A stretch of DNA of 64,000 bases from Rhopalosiphum padi (Eukaryota; Arthropoda; Insecta; Hemiptera; Aphididae), in contig NC_083597.1 in NCBI RefSeq assembly GCF_020882245.1, positions 5,676,581-5,740,580 on the forward strand, given 5' to 3'. The notes under the pieces are model-generated. The model was not told the origin of the DNA, did no database searches, and saw only the letters and a list, made by a program, of their open reading frames with translations. Of the stretch, positions 50,480 through 62,614 are shown piece after piece (position 1 is the first letter of the stretch; each line of letters begins with the position of its first letter). The position numbers and the translations under genes were made by a program.

Positions 50480-52160
50480 GGGTTTCATTCAAAATAATAA
50501 CTAAAACTTAACAAGAAATAATTAATATGCAAAACGTGGACAAAAATAGTCGAAAAAAATACTGTTTGTAAATTTTTATATAATTTTGACGAATTTGTCC
50601 AAATGCATATAAATTCTGATTATGCCTATCTATTTTTATTTTTTTAATAATTTAAAACATTTATAAGAAAAACTTATGTTAAATATTATTTTCAAGCATT
50701 TTGAACTAGAGAATCATTATTATTTTTGGAAAAAAATGTTAATTTCAAATAACTTCGCTCTGATATAAAATTAATGAAAATATTTCATTCGCTATCTAAA
50801 AATTAAAATAATTCATTTTTGTATGCAAGCCAGATAAAGTTCTTCCACGTTCTAGTTATATTTTATTTCAAACCTATTTCATTCAGTAATATTTCTCTTT
50901 TCATATTTCCATTAATTTAATTTTGCCTTTGAAGGATAAGAAAAATATGACAATAATGACATAAAAATTCATATCATCATCAACTTCAATGATTATTTAA
51001 AATTATACTATTTTTTAATTTAATTATAAACACATTTGTACTATGAATATAATATATAGAATCTAGATGATGCTATTGTGATACAGTAGCAGTGTCAGAC
51101 AAAACTAAAATTGTCACATTTGTTGTGTATAAAAAATTAAAAAGGGTCTATTAAGAAGAAGACCTAGGCAAATGGACATCTTTGAAGATTGGCCTCAACA
51201 TTTGACACTTGTATGAACATATTAAATAATTAAATTCCTCAATTCACTCATAATCTAAAATGTATATTACAATTATTAGAATTACTTGGATGAGACACTT
51301 ACACAAGATTATGATGTAAAAAACAAAAAAAAATACATATTATACAACTATATCAATAGAGTATTGCTTAATTTCTTATTAATTTATATATCAATGGTCC
51401 ATTTATATTAAGAGTACTTCTCGGCAGTGACCAATTTTTGTCCAGTTTAGTCAGTTAATTAGTAATAGAGAGCATCCTTCTTTACCAAAATAATACATAT
51501 TATTGTTGTGTGAGAATAACACTGCAAAATTTAGGAAATTATTTACTGATGATTGTAGTTTACATATTTCAATGTTACTAGATAATTGCACACTGTACAG
51601 CTGTTGAAAAAAATTATATATTACAATGTAAAAAACTGTTAGGTGGTGGCAATGGTGATACTACATAATATACCAATGTCACCATTTTGCAAATATGTGC
51701 CGAGAAATACTCTTAAATCATAATGTAAATGGACAATAACATTTTTTTAATGAAGTATAAATTATAAATAATATTTATTTTTATGAGTAGTTGATACGTT
51801 ATTAAATTTCTTAATCAGTTAAGTTCAAAATATTTTGTTGAATTCTTGTAATTATGCACCAAAAAAAAAAAGTAAAAAGTAAAAATAAAAAATTGGTAAT
51901 ATGAATGTATACTTATTTTACTTAATAACTAATAAGTATATTTTATACCAGTTGTATATTAATTATAAAGATGCCAATAAGAAGAAACAACAATAATCTT
52001 ATATACACTAAATATAGCGATAAAAATAAAAACTCATCCTAAGAAATTCAATTAGATACACTACAAAAAGTATATACCTAAATATATATATGTGAATATA
52101 TTTAATCCATATTCTAGGTTTTAACAATATAAATTAAATTTATTTTAAAATGATAGGTGA
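50480..52160. other. AT-rich interval between transposase relic and thioesterase gene
   Basis: No exon seen. It may include the unrecognisable rest of the transposase relic. Its right edge should contain the 3' untranslated region of the thioesterase gene; candidate minus-strand AATAAA signals lie at 52144-52139 and 51779-51774. Confidence 0.4.
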
Positions 52161-52161
52161 A

Positions 52162-52212
52162 TCACACTGGAGGGAGGATCACATCCATGAACTTCTTAAG
52201 ATCCTTTATTTC
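52162..52212 (-). CDS. Thioesterase gene, last coding exon
   Basis: Acceptor TTTTATAG|GAA, then EIKDLKKFMDVILPPV and TGA at 52164-52162. Only 16 codons, separated from exon 5 by a 2.1-kb intron that contains a large repeat copy. The ending matches the conserved C-terminus of the family. Confidence 0.85.
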   Translation of the reverse strand, partial: EIKDLKKFMDVILPPV

Positions 52213-55200
52213 CTATAAAATATAAATAATACATAAATTAAAACTTAAGTATTTATTTTAGAAAACTATAATAATAATATAATTAATACCTATTTGGAAT
52301 TAAAATAAATTAAATTAAAAATAGACTGTTTGGTACTTTTGGGGAGGGGGGGGGTGAAGTTGGTAAAAAGTAAAAATTTTCCAGTAGTTTTCAAAAGCAT
52401 CAGGAAAAACCCTGAAAAAATAACGGAAAAACGGGAAATTTTACGCATAACCAGTTTTAGACAAAATCAATTTTATTATGCTATAACACAAAAACGAATC
52501 ATTGTAAATACTTGAAATTTTTACCAACTGTTTATATTAGCGTTATCTATTTATGATTAAATTTAAAATTTTTTTTTGAAATGCCTATAAATTTGGCGTG
52601 CCAAAAAATCTTTAAAATTTAATATAAGGTTTATTATAAGTTGTACTTATCGTAGTAAAAAAAAAAAATAAAAACTCGTTTGTCACAATTTTTGTTTATA
52701 AGCATTTAAAGTTCAAATGTTTACGAAATATATCAAAATCGCGAAAACTTGCAAGGAAGTTTGGAGTATAAAGTTCGTAAAATTTTTGTGATTTATAGCT
52801 TAGGTTAAAACACCCAATACAAGGTTATCCATAAGTTTTCCTTCAAATAACTGTAAAAAAAAAATTCCAGCATCAATATGGAAAAAAATTTATGAGTGTA
52901 TGAAATTTAATTTTTTACGAAATTGCGTAAAATAACGATATATTACAATTTAAATATAGGTAATAATATAATATATCCTACTAATTATCATAGACTGACA
53001 AAACATCTCTGTTCAGAATCTTTTTTCATATATAATGATACCTGTCATTGCATTCAAATTTAACACATCCATTATAGTGACCTACTCTCCATCCCTACTA
53101 TACAGCAGAGCGATATCCACTTGCCCACCTTTTGTAAGTTATTCTTCCCATGTATGTTAATGAGAATAAAAATAAAATAAAAATATTCAATAAAGAGAAG
53201 AATATATTAAAATCGCCATACATGTAAAATAATAATAAATATATAATTTAATAGAAAGTCAATTTATAATAAAAAAGAAAATATTATATGAAAAAAATAT
53301 AAAATCTTACTTAAAAAGTTACTGTTGATATAAAAAAAAAAATTAAAATCTCAACAAAATATATTCTGACTATTGAAAACTAGGATATATCTAGCTTAGA
53401 TCATTTTTCAGTATGCCATCGGCAACACATTACATTGGAGGCAAAGTAATTTTACCAATTTTAAGTTTAGTTTCAATAAATACAAGAACATTTTTTAAAT
53501 ATTTCCATAAGTAATAAATTATTTAATCAATAATTTTTTCTATTTATCACATCCACTAAATTAAATAAATTATTCTTTTCTTGAAGTGGATGTCTACTTA
53601 TATATCATAAATATATTTTTATATTACTAGATGTAATTGATATATCTAAAGTAAATTAGGAATGGATATTATTAATATATCATGTATTAAATTATAAATC
53701 GAGATAATTATAATTTATATAAAATAGGTACTAAACATGGTTAATTAAGGTTTGTGTGATGTGATGGTGACTGTTTTAAAAAGTGGATAAAAACTTTGTC
53801 ACAAATGAATATGTATGATTAACAATTAACGAATTAATTGTTTATTAAAAAAATGGTTAGCAACATTTCAGTTTGGCAAGAATTTTTATTTTGGACACAC
53901 AAATCAGAAACTCTGCAAAACCATTTTAAGAAAAAAACTGTTAAATAACAGCCAAGATATAGATATTTTTTATGAAGTAAATACACTTCATAAAAAAAAA
54001 ATATTTTGTTAAGTAAGTGCAACATAATCACATAATAAAATTTTATCATCCAATCAAAATAGGCTGTTTCAATTATATAATATCTCAATAAATAATATAT
54101 GGATTAACTTGGCAATATTTGTACCATATTTAGATAACTGATTAAAAATTTCATAATACACTTGTTATCACCGATATGACAATTAAAATAATTTTGCATT
54201 TAAGTTATTATCTCTATCTTCATTTTAAAAAATAAGCAAATGAAGAATTAACTTAACTTAAATATAAATAAAACCATTATTACTTATATTTTAATAATAT
54301 TTAAGAAAAATTATTTTTAAACTATTAACTAACAAAAACAATAGCAAATACATACCGCATCACATGAACTATGCATCATTCCTCGATATGTTTTCAATTC
54401 AGTATTTTTAGCAAAAGATTTGAGAATGGATGCTGTAAGTTGACCCCATTTTAGTGGTACAATTGGATCACAATCTCCATGACACTGCATTATTGGCATA
54501 TCTTTGTTACTTATAGCAGCCTAAAACACAATCATAAATATATTTTATCAAAAACAGAAATAAATTAATGATTCTTACAGCTGGAAAAGTTTTATGTAAT
54601 GGTATCCAACATGATAGAGCCATAACTCCAGCTAATGGTTTGTCATAAGTAAAAGCTGAATACAAAGCAAGAGCTCCGCCTTGTGAAAATCCACCGAGGG
54701 CAATACGAGATGATGGTATATTGTAAACTTCTATCTCACGATCGATAAGTGAATGCACCATTTTTGCAGCTTTTTTAATTCCTTCATCGTCTTCTGGACC
54801 TGATTCATCTAATGTAAACAAATCAAACCATGAAGGCATTCGGAATCCTTGGTTTAAAGATACTGGCATGGGGGTCCTGTTGAGTTATATTTAAAAATTA
54901 CATATTAAAATACAGCCAACTAAAACAAAGAACTAAAATCGACTTACGCAGATGGACATATTACTTTCACATAAGCTTGTCTTACTCGAGTCATAGCTTC
55001 GGCCCAGCCATTTCTAAGTAAAAAATTAAGATAATATGATAACAATTTAAGCGAGAGTATTTAAAAAAAAAAACATAAATAATAAACAAATTTGATATAA
55101 AATAAATAATTAACTAAATAGATAAGGAAATACAAATACTATGGGTAGTTATATCTAATGTAATATTAATGTATGAAAAAAAGTTAATAAAAATCTACAA

Positions 55201-56125
55201 AATTCAAATAATTAACATTTTTTCAAGAGAACTTTATTTTTAAAATATTAAACAAGTTTTAAATTTCATCAATAGATGCAAAAAAGTTATACCGTTGCAA
55301 TAATATAATAATCCGTTATAAACTTATAACTAACGATATGTCTAATGATTATTAACAATAAAAAAAAAAATACTATACCCTGAATCTCCAAGACCATGAA
55401 GAAATATGACCTGCATAACAAAAAATGTTTAAATAGTAATGCAATAATTTAGGTTAATGTAAATATATGTTAAATATTATTATTCATATCAATTTATAGT
55501 CAATTACATTTAAAATGGATACAAAAAAAACATTTTAGGAATCATAAAATGTATGTACCTAGTACTTGAGTACTAAAATGTATAAGATATTATAATATAC
55601 TAATTATTTATTTTATTAGATTCATTTCTAATTGGAAAACAAAATACTGTGACCAAAGTACAAACAAGAATTAAACACAAAAAGAATGTATACGTACATA
55701 ACAATTTTTTGAGCGACTGTGCGAGTGAAAAAAATATTTGATCGTAAGTTACACAAAATAAAAACCAAAGTACCAAGGTAACTATCAAAAATAATATAGT
55801 TTAACTAAGTACATTTTTAAGAGTTACACAGTTGACTAAGTACTTATCTATTACAACTACTTACAACAACATTTGGCGAAATGGAAAATATTTAAGAAAA
55901 ACATTTAATACATAAAATACTTACAGTGGCCGTCTGTTTACCGGACGAAGATATTACTACAGGATTCAATTGATTCATGTTTGCGACGGAATATGCGAAA
56001 GTATTGTTAGAGGAATTAACTACAGAAAACAACGAAAAAATCAATCCAATTTGGGTTAATGCCAGTTTTTGAACTGCCGAACTTTTGTGGTTATGTAAAT
56101 CCATAGAAATGTCGACAAATCTCAT
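52162..56125 (-). CDS. Acyl-protein thioesterase (LYPLA1/2 type), 6 coding exons
   Basis: Minus-strand coding exons 56125-55925, 55410-55379, 55013-54948, 54876-54579, 54520-54356 and 52212-52162 join in frame with GT-AG sites. The product is an alpha/beta hydrolase that removes palmitate from protein cysteines in the cytosol. Seen directly: VIFLHGLGDSGNGWAEAM near the start, the nucleophile motif GFSQGG (Ser115 in the short form), the acid motif HGDCDP (about 164-169) and the catalytic His in GMMHSS (His200). The C-terminus KKFMDVILPPV is typical. Starting at the ATG at 55978 (MNQLNPVV) gives 221 residues, close to the family's usual 220-230. The upstream in-frame ATG at 56125 would add 49 residues with a hydrophobic stretch (LALTQIGLIFSLFSVV). 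I prefer the short form for the cytosolic enzyme, but the long frame is fully open. Confidence 0.92.
52340..53130 (-). repeat. Dispersed repeat family, copy E (longest)
   Basis: On the minus strand 53130-52800 runs parallel to copy B: GCAAGTGGATATCGCTCTGC, TAATGGATGTGTTAAATTTG, TTTTGTCAGTCTA, CGTTATTTTACGC and CCTTGTATTGG. The stretch 52340-52800, which includes a G-run at about 52341-52354, probably belongs to the same element, but no second copy in the window confirms it. It lies in the last intron of the thioesterase gene. No open frame of note. Confidence 0.75.
54356..54520 (-). CDS. Thioesterase gene, coding exon 5 (Asp and His)
   Basis: 165 bases, phase 0 at both ends, between GTTTTAG|GCT and GATGCG|GTATGT. 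Encodes MPIMQCHGDCDPIVPLKWGQ through TYRGMMHSSCDA, which supplies the catalytic Asp and His. Confidence 0.92.
54579..54876 (-). CDS. Thioesterase gene, coding exon 4 (nucleophile)
   Basis: 298 bases between TCAACAG|GAC and CCAGCT|GTAAGA. Contains MPSWFDLF, an acidic loop (DESGPEDDEG), the catalytic GGFSQGGALALYS and the GVMALSCWIPL strand. Confidence 0.92.
54948..55013 (-). CDS. Thioesterase gene, coding exon 3
   Basis: 66 bases between TTACTTAG|AA and ATCTGC|GTAAGT. It encodes NGWAEAMTRVRQAYVKVICP followed by a Ser, as in other acyl-protein thioesterases. Confidence 0.88.
55379..55410 (-). CDS. Thioesterase gene, 32-base coding exon 2
   Basis: A micro-exon between TTATGCAG|GTC and GATTCAGG|GTATAG. 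It encodes VIFLHGLGDS and two bases of a Gly codon, the oxyanion-hole strand of the hydrolase. Supported by the family motif and by phase with both neighbours. Confidence 0.88.
55925..56125 (-). CDS. Thioesterase gene, coding exon 1 with two possible starts
   Basis: Frame open from the ATG at 56125 to the donor GCCACT|GTAAGT. The internal ATG at 55978 precedes NQLNPVVISSSGKQTAT, which aligns with the usual N-terminus of the family. The extra 49 residues upstream contain a hydrophobic segment that could be a signal anchor or mitochondrial-type leader, or may be untranslated. Confidence 0.75.
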
Positions 56126-56580
56126 GGAACGCTAAATCTAACCGATACGAAATTTAAAACACAAATGTCACCACGCATTTGAATAAATTACAATATTATA
56201 TCGACGGCGTTATATTTTTCGGTAAACGGATCCAGTAACACTAACCACGCTCGAATTTTTCTACGACCAACGCGTTCGGAAAAATTATCCTGTTCGCATT
56301 AACATTTATCACGGTCTGCATGTGCTGTTGCCCGGCGTTGTGGCCCCCCACAGGCGATCATATACATTATATTGCATATACAATAAGTTATTTGGCAGGT
56401 TTATAGGTAATAATTATTATTATGTCATGGCCGCCAGAGGACAACACACGTTTCCCGTTAAAACCGTGACATACCTACCTATAATACGACCGGTCTCCCG
56501 TACTCGGTTCAACGCAAAGCAGCACGCACGTAAACCGCTACGGCGTAGGTACCTAACCTAACCTAGTGTAGAATAAATTA
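56126..56580. promoter_or_regulatory. Putative thioesterase promoter, possibly bidirectional
   Basis: A CpG-richer stretch directly upstream of the thioesterase's first exon, without a clear TATA box. It ends at 56556-56570 with CCTAACCTAACCTA. Housekeeping-type promoters look like this. The plus-strand open frame at 56322-56561 has no recognisable motif. Confidence 0.45.
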
Positions 56581-56636
56581 ATACAAATAATGACTTTTAA
56601 ATTAATTCAATGTTAATTCATATAGGTAATGTATCG

Positions 56637-59600
56637 ATGAGTATCAAGGACATTACAGGCGGCTGTGACCTATTTACCTGGTGAGTTCAACTATTATTAT
56701 TAATCAATTTTTTTTACGCCATTGCGGAGGTAGGAATGGCATAGGTTTTACACCTATTAATAAGTAGATACCTATATAATGTATAGTTAAGTACCTTTAT
56801 AATATACGCATGTATTGCAAACGATTAATTGATTTTGGTATTCATATTTTATACGCCTAATTATACTAGGTACCTGTGTATATACTTATTATTTGCACTG
56901 TACTGTCTATTTGCATAAACCTAAAGTAATAAATAGTATAATTAAAAACTAGTTTAGTATAAACTTAATGTAGGTATTAATTATATACTTATAGTACCAC
57001 GTGGTTAACATTTTTAATAAATAGTCTAATCTCTTCAGTTACAATAAGAGTAGGCAACTATAATATTATATAGGTACCTTAGTACCTATATACGTACTTT
57101 GAATAAGAAAACTAGTTTTATATAGCATTAAATAGGTATATAATATATATATATGGTCAGTGGCGTGCCCAGGAATTTTCGATGGAGAGGATAGATTGAT
57201 AGATATATGTTATAAGAAAAGACCGGATTTAATTCCATTTAATACACACATAAACTACTGTACAATTATACCAAAAATACATAAAAATTTCTTAATAAAT
57301 TTCACTGTAAAAGTACAAGTCATATGAAAAACTTTAAATTCTTAATTGTAACTAAATTAATTTTAAAAAAAAATTGATGAATGTATTACTTTTTTTAATT
57401 AAAATTAATAATTAAATATATTTCCAAATTATGTTCATTAAAATTAAATTTTTTATTATACTTAAAGTATGTTTGTACAAATAAAAGATACGTTCTACTT
57501 CTACTAGCCACTATAGGTACACTAGTTATTACTTATTAGTATCTACATACCTATTAAAAAAACTATAACTTAGGCATTATTTCTAAATAAACATCTGCTT
57601 TACCTGACTTCATAGTAAGATTTAGTAGTTTTATATCCTTTATTTTTTTTTCAATTATATATATACATACATTTATCTTTAGGTTTTTTTCCATTAATTG
57701 GACCAGGAATATTTGTTAAAATATCGGGCGGGACCATTTTCCTCCAAAAATGAGATACCGTTTTCCTCCACTGTCCATTTTCCTCCAAAAAAAAAAAGGT
57801 TTGTTTCCATTTTCTTTCACATTATTTTTGACTAAAATTATATTCATTTTCCTCCAATATTTTAGTCAGTGTTGTAGTGTTGCGTTCCGTATTATAAAAA
57901 TAGAGTATGGCTAGAATCACATTTTGCGCGTATCTGTTGATTAAATTCTGGTCGCGTTCTTATATCTATATATGAAGTATATCTAATTTTTATTTTCTTC
58001 CAACAGGTATTCATTTGTTACTGAGATGTCATATCATTATAAAAAAATTTTATTTTATTTAGTGCAGCGATTTTACTATATTTTATATTTTATATTTTAC
58101 ATATTGTCTGGTTGCATTATCACCAATCCCTTATTATTATTAATTTTTTATTATTATTTCATTTATTGATTGATGCATTTTTATTGACGTGCGTACTTTT
58201 TTATTATATTCATTCTCTTTTTAGCCACCTGTCAAGTTCAGCGCGTACGGTATATTATTATATTATAATTATACTTTAAATATTTAATTTGTTCTTTTAT
58301 TTTATTTAACATTCTGATAATGAGTGACGATTTTATTATTTTATTTATTGGAGGAAAATGGACAGTGTAGGAAAACGGTATCTCATTTTTGGAGGAAAAT
58401 GGCTACGGCCAAAATATCTTCAGTTTTTCTAAACCTATTCATACTTTAAGTAACTCACTATTCGATTCTTCCAAGTTTGTATGATTAATGGATAACTCAG
58501 ATAAGTGTAATTGTATATGAATGCTATAAACCACATTTGACTGCATTATATTGTACAAGTTGTTTCAGCTTTTCCTCACTGATGGAGATTAACATTGTTT
58601 TTTAAACTTTTATAATCACAATTAAAAAAATTTCAAAATTATTTGCATAGAAAATTGCAGCAATAACCATGTTTCTGACCTTGTAATAATAGGTTCAGGA
58701 ATTGGGAGGTAAAGGTATATCTGTCATTTCTTTTCTGTATTTATTTATTCTCGACAGTATTAATTTTAAGAAAGCTTTTTTTCCTAAAGGTAAACGAAAT
58801 AAGTCACATATGTACTTAGATTTTATATATTAAATTAATTACCATTGTTAAATAATCTATTTATGTAATAATATTATAATGAATTTAGTTTAGTTAAGTA
58901 TATTGTTCATTAAAACATCATAATTAAAAAAAATCCAAAAACGTGAGAAATTGCAAAAAATTACATTATAAAATTAAATATAGGCAGAGAATTAGAGAAT
59001 ATAAAGTATATAATTATAGTAAAATTTATGAGGGCGGGCTGATATGTAATGCGTAGTATATATCTATGTAATTGGAACCAGTGAGGGAAATATAAAATAT
59101 TTAACATACAATTATTTAAATCCTATAGCCTATAGGTAAACTGAACTAACACCCGTAAAAATATAAAAGAATGTACTGCGTTGAAGGATTTTTATTCCTT
59201 AATATACGTAGATATTGCAGGCTTAATATAAAATTTCGTCTATTGTCCATTTGTCCGTATATATAGTGCAAAATTAATCATTGATTGATTTTTTAAATAC
59301 TAATCATTATGCGGTTTTATATTTATCTATTTATCTACTAATAAAATTATACAACGCAATAATAGTAATGAATAAAGTATTGTATTTTCACATATTTTGA
59401 CTTTTCCTAGTTTTTTAATAATTTAACTTTACAACTAAAGTCTATAAAAGGTTAAAGGGGTGGCTGACCTAAATTATCTCGTGGGCTACTTTGGAAATAC
59501 ATTACAATCCTGCGGGGCACATATAAAATCATATTAGTATATTACCCCAATACAAAAAAATTTGATGTAAAAATGTTAAACAGAATTAATTAATATTATA

Positions 59601-60788
59601 AAATAAGTTAAGTTACGTTGTCAATAACACGGATACCGTGTTTTACGTGCATTCTAAAATATTCTATTATATTGGCACAAAAATACATTTTTCCGTAAAT
59701 GTTTGATAAATCTCGCAAGCCGTGGGTTGGCCATTCCTGGTCTGAATAACATATTTCAATTTTTAACTAATTTGCCTCTAAAAATGTTTTTACACGAGTA
59801 AAAAATATTTAAAATATGTTACCTATTCTTACATTCAAAAATATATTCTAGGACAAAAAATTAAAAAATACTGATGTTAAAACAATTTATTTACCACTTT
59901 AATCAAACTATTTTATACAACATAAAACATACATACAACTTAAATGTATTTGATTTGGTTAAAATGTATTTGTTTCAGTGTTGCATCATAAAACAAGTTT
60001 TCCATTAGACGCTATTTGTGTTGTCTCCGCAGTCCACATATAGTAAATATACGAGTATAATATAGAAAATATGCATTCAGTTGAACCAACTGTTTGTTGT
60101 TACTTTGTTAGCTTTAAATTTTAATATTAGAGTGAATTGTCTTATAATCAATGTTAAAAGTCAGTGTTATTTAATATCTGTGCTTGGGCGTTAGCTTTTT
60201 TTAATATTTAATTTAAAAAAAATATGTGAGTACCTATTGAAAATATTACAAGTTAAAATTGCTCATATCTAGCTTAAAAATTTGCCTAAAAAACTAGCTT
60301 TCCCTCTGAAGAAAATAATGCATTTAATTTAATTTAATGCTAAAAAATGTTGGAACTTAGATATGGTGGGTTTTTTCTGTAGGAACTATCATATTTATAC
60401 TTAACCGTTTATATGTTTCATGAGCAGAGAACTTGCCAACCCCCCTCAATTTCTTTTTGTTATTATATTCCTGGAATAAGTGGAATATATTTTGTATTCT
60501 TAAGTTGACCTTATTTTGAGGTACCTACTAAACCTACTCCTACTTAAATAAATAAATAATATTCTTGTAGTTTTTACAGTTTATTTTTCTTTTAGGAATC
60601 TTTCTTATGTTGGTCGTCTACATTGGATTCTATATGTGAGCTTGTCTCTATACAAATTGAAGAATTGCGTTCGATATCAGGAAGAAATTAATGAACATTT
60701 GACAGACAATAGAAACACCAACGTTCAACGGCATCGGATATTTATCAACAAATCTATTATCTTGATAATGAATACCTACACTTTATAA
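56637..60788 (+). CDS. Tentative two-exon small gene divergent from the thioesterase
   Basis: ATG at 56637 gives MSIKDITGGCDLFT and ends at a strong donor, ACCTG|GTGAGT (exon end 56680). A good acceptor with a pyrimidine tract (TTTTTCTTTTAG, exon start 60596) continues the same frame for 63 codons to TAA at 60786-60788: NLSYVGRLHWILYVSLSLYK, CVRYQEEINEHLTDNRNTNV and a short hydrophobic end. Total 78 residues. No family recognised. The last exon is also open in other frames for shorter distances, and no intermediate exon was found, so this could equally be a non-coding transcript or chance. Confidence 0.25.
57158..57200. mobile_element. Single hAT-like end, CAGTGGCGTGCCCAGG
   Basis: CAGTGGCGTGCCCAGGAATT is the sort of sequence found at the outer end of hAT-like insect elements. 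No matching inverted end was located downstream, so this is a truncated copy or one end of an element later split by the insertion at 57726. Confidence 0.45.
57726..58410. mobile_element. DNA transposon with long inverted ends built of CATTTTCCTCC
   Basis: 685 bases flanked by exact 8-base duplications AAAATATC (57718-57725, 58411-58418). The inverted ends extend some 60 bases: after a diverged first few bases, both read CATTTTCCTCCAAAAATGAG, then ATACCGTTTTCC and CACTGTCCATTTTCCTCC. The word CATTTTCCTCC (or GTTTTCCTCC) recurs four times near the left end (from 57735, 57760, 57776 and 57845) and again near the right. No transposase frame. The 8-base duplication fits hAT or P-type elements; superfamily undecided. 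Confidence 0.88.
59452..59741. mobile_element. Degraded hAT-like element
   Basis: Left part AAGGGGTGGCTGACC with CTCGTGGGCTAC, and right part, read inward, CAGGAATGGCCAACCCACGG with CTTGCGAG. These are diverged versions of the same inverted end, of a type common in insect genomes. Target duplication not clear. Confidence 0.5.
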
Positions 60789-60799
60789 ATACTGTTTAA

Positions 60800-62606
60800 T
60801 GTATTTTATATTTTTAAATGTACCGCCTAATCATTGATACACTAAAATTATGTTACTTAAAAATTTAAAATATTATATCATTCAATTTTATAAAAAAATT
60901 AATCTATATTAACAAAAAGCAATGCATATGTATGATTGTGTAAAAGCAATTCAAAGCCAAGTCTATTGCACTAATGGTTCTGAAATTTGGTTCACATAGG
61001 TAATCCTATATAACCGATGACGATGAGAATATCTGAATATATGCACCACGAAGCCAAACTTATAAATGTTAAAGATGGATTTAATCATACACTCATATAC
61101 AGGGAAGGATTTATTCGTTCACGAAAAACGAATGTTTTGTATATTGTTTGCATACTTAATAAGTTATTATTAGATTTAGAATATAAATTGTAATTATGAT
61201 TGGATATAATTTTTAATTTTTATTTTATATTGGGTCAAAAGAATCTAAATAATTGTACACAAAATCTGTGCCGTTTATAGGTAAATTAATAATAATAAAT
61301 TTAATTTTACGTATTACTTGGGAGGGGGAATATATTTTAAAACCATTCTTAAAATAGAAAATTAAATACTTAAAAAAGTAACGTCACACCTACAATAATA
61401 ATTTAGTTATTTTATACTTGTAAAATATAACATAGGTAATAATATTTAAAATAAGAAATTTTTATTTATTTAAATATAGACATGTTTATAATACAATGTA
61501 CACATGTTATACGGCCCATGAAGGGGATGCAAATCCCCGCTGCAGGTATGCCACAGGAGTTAGACGAGTAGCTATAGCAAGAGGGAGACTGAAAAGGAGC
61601 AGTGTTTCTGTGTTTCTAGTTGAATGCGTAGGAAAACGGAAAACTTAAAAGCTAACTTCGGTAAGTAGACAAAAGGAATCAATATAGCAATTTTGTTCAA
61701 ATGTTTTAAAAGGTATAATTGGCGGTTAGCTGCAAAGCAGCAAACCATGAGACTAGATAATAAATTTAGCACTTGACTTACCACTGTGTAGTCATAGGAT
61801 GATCGTATTACAGAAAACACCACGAAAAAACATTCGCTGGACATGCTCGTGCGATAAGACGATTATAAGAGTATACTGAATACTGATTTTAATTTACAGA
61901 ACCATATTCTAGTAAGTAGATAGTAGGTACCTATGATGTGGGGCGAGCAGTAGAGAGGGTTTAAGAGAGGTAATAAATTTAAATTGACATGTGATTCATA
62001 ATAGTTAAGTACAGCATTTTTAGTGCCTTGCAGGAAATCTCTTCAATGATGCGTTGACCAGAGCTAAAATTATTGTAGGTACTTCAAGCGAATCCCAAGA
62101 TCCCGAACAGAAAGATAAGTGTAGGGAACAATATCTATAAAAATTCTATAAACGAAATAAGAGTAATTAAATTTTAAGATGTGTGTATAGAACATGACCT
62201 TCCATTGACCAATATTTTAAGCTGTAAGTTAAGTGTTTCATAACTATTATTGACTTATTGTTTACAAATTTAAGTTAGTTCACAGTCAGAAAGAAAAAAA
62301 CAATTTGATATCATCAACAAATATAGGTAAGTGACTTAGATAGTAAACTAGTAACTAGTAATGCTGCAACACAGACGAAACACTGTTGACGAGTAAAAAG
62401 AATAGATTAGGTGAAATGTTATGTAATTATAATAATTTAAAGCAAATTAGTTTGTTTAAAAACTATATAATCAAATATATAAATTATAAGTACTTACTAC
62501 TTTGACTCAGTTACAGTAGTACTAAAAATTAGTTAAAAATGAAATTAATAATATTGTAGTAGCTAGTAGGTTGTAGCCTTGTAGGTATGTAATATGTAAA
62601 AGGTAC
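60800..62606. other. Intergenic, nothing recognised
   Basis: AT-rich with a slightly GC-richer patch at 61500-61660. The 90-codon minus-strand frame at 61572-61844 has no recognisable motif and no splice or promoter context. Confidence 0.5.
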
Positions 62607-62614
62607 TTTATAAC

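Noticed and set aside
60596..60642. Last exon of a small membrane protein in another frame (GIFLMLVVYIGFYM then stop)
   Set aside because: It requires an unseen upstream exon of phase 0. The frame matching the ATG exon at 56637 stays open much longer, though neither is proven.
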